DNA of 64,000 bases, taken from Crambe crambe. Its lineage: Eukaryota > Porifera > Demospongiae > Poecilosclerida > Crambeidae. Shown one piece after another: positions 45,408 through 53,409 of the stretch. The stretch lies in NCBI GenBank assembly GCA_963924555.1, contig OZ004583.1, positions 6,462,582-6,526,581 on the forward strand, written 5' to 3'. Below the pieces are notes generated by a model. It saw only the letters and a list, made by a program, of their open reading frames with translations. It searched no databases and was not told the origin of the DNA. How positions within the stretch are numbered: the stretch's first letter is position 1; each line of letters starts with the position of its first letter. The translations under genes were made by a program, and so were the position numbers.

Positions 45408-48301
45408 AACAGGGGCTTTTTATGTTTGCAAGTTACATAATAATAGCTACAATTATATGTATGTACATGTAATTCCTTTCCGTAATATTTGTGATTATAA
45501 TCAGTAAACATAAGTCATCTTCCTTACCATCTTCTGAAACCACTTTATCATCAAGTGAACTAAATCTGAATTCTGTTTCTCGCACTTTTTGAGAATTCGA
45601 ATGAAATGAAGCGCTACGTCTTCTTAGAGTACCAAAATGTTCTTGAAGATTGAGACTGGATGAAAGATCTGGGGGACTTGGGCTATCTGTCACACTAGTT
45701 GGCTCCACATCTGCTGCTATTCCATGGGATGATTTTGATGAGGCCCTTCGAAGGGTTGATTCCAGTGATGATAGAGTCGATGGTTGTCCATCAATTGAAT
45801 TACCCCAATCGTCAATTTCAGGAAGGCAGGCATATCTACCTGCGAAGCTTCCTTTCGCCACTACATAGCAGTGGTGCTTACGGTGGAAGAACCGTACAAT
45901 GCCACTGGCCTGCATTCATAAAGAAGCTATTTTGATCATATGCATCATTAAAATAGAGTCATAGAGTCCATTTCCTCACAGGAAATCCTTCTGCTAATTG
46001 GTGTTTCACTCTTGCTATATTATAGTCATTTCTCTTACTCTCAATGCTCTGTCTGACTGCATAGCTCCATGACTGGTTGCTTGATAATGTCGGATGATCT
46101 TCAAGGAAGATTCCTTAGCAGCAACATTCAATTCATAGCTTAAAGAAAGTAGTAGAATGTAGCCATAAAAGTTACATGACTTTTTGAACTCATGCTAGAT
46201 TGTTGGGTCCTTGTACATTACATACACATGTCAAGTTCTTACCAGTTGCTGTTGATGTTGACATTGACTTCCCCAAATGTCCTCTTGCTGCAGTGAAGGA
46301 ACTGTCCCTCAGTGGCTACACTTTCAAACTTGATCTGGTCATCGTAATTCACTTCCTCTCCCACTGTCTGTACCTTGATGTGAGGGTGGAGACGGAATAT
46401 GCACCCCACACTGTCCTTCCTCTGAAGATACACCTATAGTGCATGCAATTTAGTTAGCTAACATACTAATATGTAGTTAGAGATATGCATAATTATACCT
46501 TAATGAATAAGTTAATAGCATGCCATATTTTCTAAAAGCCTGCTCATGAGGTTCCTGTATGGCCTTGGAACTTCTCTTGGTATTAACAAGTGTTAAAACT
46601 GATAGCATACCATATTCTCTTCTCTGTTATTTGGTTTGTGTGGCCATACAGAACCACTGTATTAGTCATGACGGTGCTCAAAGGATGATTTGATACTCTA
46701 TTGCAGTAGTCAGCTAACATATTAGGTGACTTTTTGAGGAAATTTTCATGTCTTTTACATTAGCTGATCACACCATGCATGCAGTTCATACAATCACTAT
46801 ACCAAGTGTTATCATTACTATCCCATAATTTTAGTATCACAGTTCCTTTTACACTATAAATCTAGTATATAGCTAATTTCAACTATCAAAGTATCACCTT
46901 AAGTTTCGAGTCTTCTGTGATGGAGGTCTCCTTGCTACTGACGCAAACATACTTTCCAGTGAGTGTGTGAAGCAACTGGATGGAGTCTCCATAATTGATG
47001 CTGGTTCCTTCCAACCTCTTTTGATTGGCTGCATTTTCTGCCTGTTCAACTTTGCTGTCCCTCTATGAAAATTAATAAGTATGGTAATACATGTAGCTAG
47101 GTAATAGCTATACTCATTATTATTTTAAGTGAGTCTCAGCAGGGGTGGAGTTGAGGGGGATGCAGGCCTGTAGTAGTGCCCCAGAAATTAACCATGTCTA
47201 CGTACTTTGCACTCATGATAGCTAACAGTTACTTAGTTACATACTTAGCTATTAATTCCATGTTGGCACTGTAGCTAATTCGGCTTATACTTTCATAAAC
47301 CACATACTAACTGTGATGATCACACTTGCAGCCTTGCATGTGTTACTTCAAAGATATCTTTCGGAGTTAATTAGACAATAGAACACATATAATTTTTCCT
47401 AGTGGGTATACGTCCTAAATGGCATGCTTTGTGTGCTGCTGCAATAAAGATTCAATTTGTGCAATCTACACTAGATTTTAGAAACCTGAAGGCTGTTACT
47501 ATCAAGATAACCTTGGTCTCTGCCTTCAGTTGGTGCAATATACATAGCTACATACTTTTGCTTGGGATGCTTGAAGTTGAAGTAAATCCAAAGCACCTTT
47601 TTGGCTGACATTCCTATAAAAAAATTAGAAGCATTCATCTGCAGTGATTAAGTATTAGTTAGACTATTATGACAGTGCATGCTGCTGTCATAAATTTTGG
47701 AGCAATGGGCATTTTTTACCCACTTTCTATGAAGCTACTAAGAAATACTAAGAACCCAATAATTCTTTCATAGTAGATTTCACATATCGGCTATAGGGGC
47801 CAGCTAAGGAGTTGTGTTCACACCATCCCTACTTAATATTTTTGCACTCATAGCCATGCAGCTAATGCTTACTTTCTTCTGCTCTCTTTGAGTTTCTCAG
47901 CAAGTGTTCGGTAGCGTGTCTGTGCCTCATATTTATTAGAAGCCAAGACTTTAAATGTACCAACTGCAGATTAAAAAATTATTCAATTTTGACATAATAG
48001 CTATTGGAAAAAACAACATTATCTTACATCGAATGCTTGGTAGTTGTTGATCCTCTCTCTCCAATGGTTGCACAGTCAGCAACTGTCGTGTGCCAGATCT
48101 TAAAAAAATATGTTTTTGAATTGAATAATTTTTTTAAAAATTGTTGAATTGTTACCCTGATAGATCTGCCAAGATGTAACCACTTTTCTCTCCACTCTCT
48201 GCTGAAAGTCTTTTGTCTGCATTGTAGAAGAGAAGCACAGTGTCACCTATTTTCAGGTTGCCTGTACTGTCATGACCACTTCTGTGGGTCATCATTGCCA
48301 T
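24988..48301 (-). CDS. ITPR: ITPR-like calcium-release channel, copy B (complete, 56 exons)
   Basis: Complete middle gene. The start is placed at 48299-48301 (MAMMTHRSGHD), the outermost in-frame ATG; methionines 3 and 4 are alternatives. The stop is TGA at 24988-24990. Summed exons give 8,637 bases, exactly divisible by three, about 2,878 residues, close to the 2,670-2,750 typical of ITPRs. Fifty-four of 55 introns are GT-AG; intron 27 is GC-AG. Domain order: beta-trefoils (about 1-527), RIH helical region (528-1051), central helices (1052-2126), RIH-associated domain (2127-2380), linker, S1-S6 (2481-2757), zinc-finger-like motif (2758-2795), coiled coil (about 2840-2878). The expected GGGVGD filter is missing. 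An AATAAA on this strand at 24666-24671 could be the poly(A) signal. Known family role: ER calcium release; the function of this divergent copy is inferred. Confidence 0.9.
28705..28880. mobile_element. Copy B-specific insertion of about 170 bases in intron 45
   Basis: A reads ggtctggggacagtcctgat at 1003-1022 while B has extra sequence starting catcccacccagaaaatttt and ending near aggtgtcagtcctgattgac. No terminal repeats or known family were recognised. Copy C has only its last part (gaaagaggtgtcag). Confidence 0.45.
28991..29753 (-). CDS. ITPR: Copy B exon 45: RIH-associated domain
   Basis: One 763-base exon, residues about 2127-2380. Starts [11 protein letters not shown] after a gaacag acceptor whose pyrimidine tract is poor; the position is supported by phase and by the same boundary in A and [19 protein letters not shown] and [12 protein letters not shown] are the clearest ITPR-family matches in the window. 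The second half ([34 protein letters not shown]) is helical and corresponds to the segment before the ITPR linker domain. Confidence 0.92.
29905..37351 (-). CDS. ITPR: Copy B exons 25-44: central helical region
   Basis: Exons: 37102-37351, 36984-37038, 36723-36910, 36101-36516, 35866-36004, 35424-35652, 35013-35159, 34355-34611, 33746-33963, 33369-33505, 32979-33101, 32501-32726, 32267-32360, 31817-31855, 31484-31528, 31174-31344, 30926-30992, 30296-30486, 30148-30199, 29905-30084. Exon 28 is placed at the acceptor after a strong pyrimidine tract (ttcttcttgccacttttcag) because only that gives 416 bases in all three copies. Exons 38 and 39 are tiny (39 and 45 bases) but conserved in phase. Exon 25 is rich in Arg/Ser/Gly at its start, then has PDIDDWDPE. 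Intron 27 begins with GC. Exons 41-43 ([41 protein letters not shown]) follow ITPR segments upstream of the RIH-associated domain. Confidence 0.8.
33599..33715. mobile_element. MITE with 13-bp inverted termini CAGTGGAACCTCC, copy B intron 33
   Basis: Left end cagtggaacctccaataaag and right end ttggaggttccactg are inverted copies. The body has ggacaacctcc and tgttgatcc-like segments shared with A and C. It has no coding capacity. Confidence 0.6.
37617..37730. repeat. Hairpin cluster (three GGCCTCT hairpins), copy B
   Basis: Counterpart of 12541-12630, with three hairpins each followed or preceded by aaaacgttt. The GAAA box is mutated to AAAA in the plus-strand copies, so any ribozyme activity would be lost. 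Confidence 0.45.
37889..38172. repeat. Decayed minisatellite, copy B
   Basis: Partial units of the 12711-13022 repeat, recognisable by gtttctcatatgcacttcta and caattactagtgttactaca, with internal deletions. Confidence 0.6.
39042..43826 (-). CDS. ITPR: Copy B exons 14-24: RIH-type helical region
   Basis: Exons: 43752-43826, 43448-43600 (or to 43594; two AG acceptors six bases apart), 42974-43141, 42828-42898, 42611-42768, 42285-42343, 41048-41275, 40617-40851, 40198-40256, 39990-40139, 39042-39258. Residues about 528-1051. Exons 15-18 align by eye with the alpha part of the ITPR IP3-binding core: equivalents of K508 and R511 are kept (KQKLLR), R504 is Lys, and the Y567-R568-K569 triplet reads SRR. 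Exon 19 has a Gly-run (GGGGGQGN); exon 20 is acidic ([16 protein letters not shown]). The sense strand of introns 14 and 15 contains long G and GT tracts just upstream of exons 15 and 16. Confidence 0.82.
39290..39707. mobile_element. Foldback element, copy B intron 23
   Basis: Same long inverted repeat as 13574-14021 with a few internal deletions (for example the terminal cgatgaatgg segment). Both arms contain the gggcccagtagaatattcc block in opposite orientation. Confidence 0.72.
42408..42567. mobile_element. MITE-like element in copy B intron 18
   Basis: Orthologous to 17321-17475: cagcagaatttctggtaaag at the left, ttggaggttctaccata at the right. Inserted before A and B separated. Confidence 0.45.
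43191..43239. repeat. Poly-C / poly-A tract, copy B intron 15
   Basis: About 40 C interrupted by one TT-like break (cctcccc), then nine A. Sense strand is a long G run just 50 bases upstream of the exon 16 acceptor. Confidence 0.9.
43639..43681. repeat. Poly-C plus (CA)n tract, copy B intron 14
   Basis: Shorter version of the copy A tract at the same intron position: about 19 C then about 12 CA units. Confidence 0.95.
43904..48301 (-). CDS. ITPR: Copy B exons 1-13: N-terminal beta-trefoil / MIR-like region
   Basis: Exons: 48156-48301, 48028-48098, 47873-47963, 47556-47613, 46898-47062, 46243-46433, 46039-46138, 45528-45909, 44660-44751, 44506-44574, 44361-44439, 44062-44147, 43904-43954. 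Residues about 1-527. Exon 6 ([19 protein letters not shown]) follows the ITPR strand block around GSWFYIQPFYKLR. Exon 8 begins [14 protein letters not shown], equivalent to ITPR DVVRLFHAEQEKFL, but where ITPR has its TTGR phosphate-binding loop it has PEIDDWGNS and then roughly 80 Ser/Pro-rich residues with LRRAS (327-331) and RRRSAS (370-375). Exon 9 then resumes with [20 protein letters not shown], matching ITPR SLFRFKHLATGHYL. Splice phase 8-9 fits only if the small open segment at 45315-45345 is skipped. Confidence 0.85.
44752..45527. other. Copy B intron 8, conserved with A
   Basis: 776 bases, near-identical in long blocks to copy A intron 8. Small expansion of ttttgttgtgcatg at 45170-45200. 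No gene supported. Confidence 0.6.
45363..45408. repeat. (AAAT)n microsatellite, copy B intron 8
   Basis: About 11 units, longer than the copy A counterpart. Lies in the same 750-780-base intron between exons 8 and 9. Confidence 0.95.
46434..46897. other. Copy B intron 5, no feature seen
   Basis: 464 bases between exons 6 and 5, alignable with A 21492-22013. Has two spaced near-repeats of tagcatRccatattttct. Nothing further recognised. Confidence 0.5.
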
Positions 48302-48483
48302 TGGTGATCAGTCTGACTCAAAATCTCTAGCTATAGTAGCCAGCTATAGAACTACTGCATTGTATATCAGCTAGCTGTAAGCTAGCTATTAAAAATTTGC
48401 CGTATCATCTCTGTTAAATAGTTAAATACTTCATAGCTAGAAACCATAAAATTCCTCTTTTTGGTAAGGGTCGTTAAAGAAAG

Positions 48484-48687
48484 ATGTTGTATGATGATGC
48501 AGCTCTGATTCTTTCCAAGTTTCTGGAGAACAATGAAATAATTTCCTCCACTGTATTGATAACACCAAATCCAGTAGTCAAGAAGAAGTTGAGAAGTGCA
48601 TTGAGGTACCCTTTTGGAAAGGAAAGAAAGTAGTTGACCTTGGATCTGGAAAACTGGAGTTGTTGGATTAGTTGCTGCAGTTTTAGG
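48484..48687 (+). pseudogene. METTL21-like methyltransferase 5' exon relic, B-C spacer
   Basis: Starts ATG with MLYDDAALILSKFLENNE, matching the METTL21-family WDAAIVLSKYLE segment. After a frame change it continues EVEKCIEVPFWKGKKVVDLG, the motif I region. An extra base or two near SGK breaks the SGTGVVGL motif that is still readable in the A-B spacer copy, so this copy has at least two frame breaks. It ends at the same GTATGTG donor. Same head-to-head position relative to the receptor start (48301) as in copy A. Confidence 0.65.
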
Positions 48688-49223
48688 GTATGTGTGGGCA
48701 CGATTTAACCAATTATCTTTTAGAAATTAGAAACCTAGCTACTCCTGCGTTGCTTGTTTATGATTTTCCTACTCTCAATAGTTGTCTGATCTTCATAGAA
48801 ACTGTATCAACCATAAATCTTCAATAGCACTTGTACTGCTTAATTGGCATAATAATTATTATTGCATCTGTTATATATTACCGACATATTTGTTTTTGTG
48901 GCTTCTTCATACTTCAACTTTTTTGTTGGTTGTCATGTTCAGAAATAAGAATTACTACCTACCGTGTACAAAAGTAGCTAAGTTGTAATAACAGAATGAA
49001 AATATAAGAACATGACACTGTTATGTACATATAGCTACTGTATTTAAGATTAGATTAAGATATATGGGGTATAGATAAGCTCTCAGTTTATTACATTTTT
49101 GGGTTGTTTTGTATGCCTACATGACTGGGAAGAAATACGGGAAGAAATACGAGAAGCATTTGTTGCAGTCTCACAGAAAATAGCAGCAATTTCATGTACA
49201 TTCTGTTTGGGGCATGGCTTACT

Positions 49224-49279
49224 TTAGCCTCGTACCCAGGCCCGTTTCCCGCTTTTTTTGCAGGGCGGTATGAGGCTAA
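49224..49279. mobile_element. 56-bp MITE with 7-bp target duplication, B-C spacer
   Basis: Ends TTAGCCTC and GAGGCTAA. Flanked by GCTTACT at 49217-49223 and 49280-49286. The A-B spacer has a single GCTTACT at the matching place (gggcttacttgtgatgtcat, near 24239), an empty site. Non-coding. Confidence 0.85.
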
Positions 49280-50094
49280 GCTTACTTGTGATGTCATAGA
49301 GGGAACTCATTGTACAATCCCTATCGAAATGCTGGAGTTTGTATTTCACACAATCATGGTTCAGTGTATTACCAAAGGTGAGATATCCAAAGAATTAGAA
49401 TCACTTCAAAATTGTAGAAACAAGCTCTAGGCATAGGTGGTGGAAAAGGTCAGGCTAGTGGCTATCAAACAATAACAATAGAAAGTGATCTATGATGATG
49501 CTCAAAATATTAGTGAATTTAGAGTTTTCAGCAGTTTGGGGGAGTTCACTTCAATTTCAGGCCCAACCAATCAAATCTTGCTTCCAACATCTCTGGTAGG
49601 TAGGGGGTTAGAATTCTCAGATAGACTTACAGGAGCATGTGTGAGCTATATATACAGCACAAGCAAAATCAAGTAACAATAGCATAAAATTCCTTAGCTT
49701 TTTTTTCACTATTCTTAGACTTTATAAGCTGCTTATGGCAGTGGAGAAGAGAAGGAAAACATGGTAATAAAAATTCAATGCATGATTATAATGCATTAGC
49801 ACTACCAAAAATAAGCAACAAAAAATATAGGAGAACAACATTAAATTAATACATGCATTATGTATTTCTTGGAAAGCTGGAAAAGACTGTTTTTTTATTT
49901 CCTGGAAAGCAAGTTCTAGCTATACACCCATTAGGATTCTCTCTGAGGGAGTCAATAATGCTTGATTAATATAATAGCTTGTATATCTGGATAAAAATGT
50001 CTGACAGCTAGCTAGTTAATATGAATAGCTAATGTAGTAACTGCACTACCTCTCCTAGACAGCTAGAAGATCTTACTAGCTTGTTGTTCAAATA

Positions 50095-50205
50095 GAGGTC
50101 AAAGTACAATCTCATTATTCCACAATGCGCATGCTCAGTATGACGATTAATTAATGATTAAGAGGTCAAAGTACAATCTCATTGTTTCACAAAAATTAAT
50201 TAATG
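50095..50205. repeat. Two-unit direct repeat in B-C spacer
   Basis: gaggtcaaagtacaatctca is followed about 66 bases later by the same 20 bases; both are followed by attaattaatgatta. Not seen in the A-B spacer. Confidence 0.75.
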
Positions 50206-50261
50206 ATTATAAATCACAGTTACTGGGAAAAAAATTCTTGTTTATATAAAGTTAATACTCA

Positions 50262-53200
50262 TCATTCATCTTTAGCTTTCATGAATTTCTGTAATAGAGG
50301 GAAAATTGAAAATCAACCAGATTATTATGGACCAGTTAGCTATACATGCATGCTACTGTATTTCATGATAATAGGTATACCCACCAATAGTTTTTAATAT
50401 TACAATGCTGTGTATAGCTAGGTTGCTGACCTCAATAGCATCAAAACGGAGATTAAGATCCATGAAGCGATCTTTCATAATATAGCGCAACTCTTTTACC
50501 TCCCTCCTCAGTTCCTCACTCTCATCCTCCACACCTTCAAGAACTAACGCCTGATTGAATGGCAGGTAGCTGATGTCCCCACTATTCAACTAAAGAAAGT
50601 AAGAGAGAATCCAATAAGTAAACTTCCGTAATCTGAGGGAGCTAGAATCAATATTTTAAGAATGTCAGCTAGCTAACCTTTTCATAAACATATTTCTCAA
50701 TGGCATTGTGATCACTGATGTCCACTTGATCCAAGTAGATGGAGTAGTAGATGTAAGCCCACATGTTGTGGTCACTCTTCACATGAGATATAAATCCCTA
50801 TAAATAATATTTTTTGTGAAGAATCATTCAGCTAGCTAGCTATATGGAGTTCATAAAGTTTACCAAATTTGATAGCTTGTCAAACTCATGACTTGGTAAA
50901 TTGCAAATGAAACAACTGCTCTTCATATCTTGCTCTGCATGGAACTGGAAAATAAGCAATAGCAAGATTGTCATTATTATCATAAAAAATGGAAAAAAAG
51001 TTACTCACTCTTGCATCCCTGAGTTCAGAGAATGTATCAACGATGATACCAAAGACAATGTTGAGGCCAATGGTTGTAACAATGATGAAGAAAATTATAT
51101 CAAAGAAGAACCTTCCAGTTAAATTTCGTACACCATTTCCAACATCAATTTCCTATTATGATAACAATGAACATGAAATATAGTCACAGTCCCAGGAAGA
51201 TATGAAACAGATAAAGCCACTTCACAGTGAAGTCTCAGGTTGACGTTTTTGGTTAAAAAAAAAAATCTCTGATAAAATTGTCCCAAACCTCGTTTTATAA
51301 TTGGATTACATGTATTTCTACACCAAATTAACCACTGGTAGTAGATATGTCATTATGGAGGTACAGGAGCTGATTGTGAAGTGGCTTTGTCTGCACTATA
51401 TAATTCATAATAATACTGCATAGCTATACATGTGGATTCTACTGCCAAAATAATCATACATACCAAGAAACTGTCAATTAGGCCGAAACGAAGAACACTG
51501 GCGAAGCACTCGTGCAAAGATGCACAAAAGACATTGTCAGCATCCATGAATTCCTGCCTGTAAAAGGCAAAGGCAATGACTGCATATATGAAGAGGACAG
51601 TCAGCAACAGTAGAGCAACCCAAAAAAGGGACTTCCCTGCAATAATAATAAATAAATAAATAAAAAAGAATTAAGATGAAGTATTAGTTTGAAACTAATT
51701 GCTAGTGGTATTTAACTGTAGCTACAGATAACTTGCAATGGAGGAGGTTGAGTTTTAATACTGTGATTGCTATTTTCTCTACTTCAGCCTGCAAAGTGAC
51801 TTAACATTTACTCTGGTTATTATTTTCTTACAATTCTTTGTTATAGACTGAAGGGCCCTCTGTAGGATATCATTATTGATGGTGATGTACAGGAGGCATA
51901 AGCAGTAAAAGTATCCAAGGTAAACGAGAGCGAGTACAGAAGAAACAAGAAATATCAGAGAGTATATAGGTGTCACTCCAAAAATATTGACACTGGAGTA
52001 TGTCCTGTTAAATTTCGGTAGAATCCAAATTCTGAAATAACAGAAATGATTATAATTTTAGTAGCTAGATTGGTCAGTTTATCATACACTTCATTTAGTA
52101 GCAACTCACAATAAAATTAGTGAACAGAATCAGACTATAATAACATAATACCTACCTACTACTTCAAATAAGTTTTTAATAGCAACTCACAGTAAAATTA
52201 ACTACATAAGTGAAGAGAATCAGAATAATTATTTCAAAGCTAATACCGACGTACCTGATCAAAAAAGCACTGAGATCAAAATGTTTGAAACGGATTCTAT
52301 ACAAGAATTCTGGCAAGACGAAATGGGGCCATGTCACTATGAAATACTCCATCACCATCCAAATGGCAAGCAGCAGGTGTAAACCGCCAAGGACATAAAT
52401 AGCAATAGCAAGGGGCTTCTTCACATTCGGGTTAGTTATGGTGGAATTTTCATCGAGGTTCCTTATCACCTGAACTCTTCCTTCTTCCATGTTATTAGGA
52501 TCTGAATATCCCACAATGACAAGAATATTCAAGACCAATGTTAGTAGCAGCAGGAACCAATATCTAGGTTGGCTGGATAAAAAAAACACAAGAGTAGCTA
52601 TACAATTAAATTCATAATAGAACTGTAAGTCCCTATACACAATGCTATACATATCTAGCTATACAGTATTATTAATTTTCAGAATTAAATTCATTAGAAT
52701 TATAATGATCTGTACGTGGCTATATATATATATATACACAATGCTATATATATCAGTTGTAATCAGAAATACTTACCCCAAAAGAGTTATGAAGTGGAGT
52801 TTATTTATTTTCAACCAATTCTGCATCAATGGTGAAACAGCAATGACAGTTATCACAGGTTATTCTATAGCTATAGTGCAGTGCAAACATGCATGTGCCC
52901 CTAGTATGGAATAGATAGAATGACTTATTCAGGTTATTTAGGGTTACCAGCTACAGAGGAAACACTGAATGACTGCATATTCATTACACCCCCAGGCCTG
53001 CATGGTATATTAATAGCAATAACCTACATAATACAGAGTGTCTTTTTTCACTGCCTTTATCCATTCATGAAAGTCTCTTAATTTTTCACTATGAGTGCTG
53101 CGATCCACCTGGTATTTCACAGTATCTCTCAAATGCTCCTTTATTTCTGTCTGCAGATTCATTCATAAACAAGCTTATTTTAATTGTTCAGAGCAAATTA

Positions 53201-53409
53201 TTAAGCTTGCAGCATACATTATGGCTGTAATTAACCACAGAGTAAGCAGCTAAATTATAAATAGCTACGTAGTACCTTTAAATTTGGTTCGAAACGTATT
53301 TTTGTCAGCACTTCTTCCTTATTTTCCTGATCCTTGTAGACTATTTCAATGATTTGACTTTTTTTCTCACAAAATTGCCAGGCTCGTAGACCATTCCTCT
53401 CTGTAGGTT
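50262..53409 (-). CDS. ITPR: Copy C exons 46-56: linker, channel domain, zinc-finger motif and C-tail
   Basis: Exons: 53276-53409, 53028-53150, 52777-52820, 52255-52572, 51832-52031, 51464-51636, 51009-51152, 50864-50944, 50678-50797, 50431-50589, 50262-50288. S1-S6 are as in B. The pore loop reads DNVFCASLHECFASVLRFGL and is followed by IDSFLEIDVGNGVRN before S6; this too lacks GGGVGD, although it has a G-N-G not seen in B. The coiled-coil exon 55 is seven residues longer than in B (KDRFMDLN inserted before LRFDAIE). The terminal 27-base exon KFMKAKDE is identical to B. Confidence 0.9.

Larger units (their letters stand above)
48688..50261. other. Spacer between copy B start and copy C end
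   Basis: About 1.6 kb with no supported gene apart from the METTL21 relic to its left. Contains the 56-bp MITE at 49224-49279, the conserved block 49140-49430, and a partial tandem duplication at about 50095-50205 (gaggtcaaagtacaatctca occurs twice, 66 bases apart). An AATAAA on the minus strand lies at 49894-49899. Confidence 0.5.
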
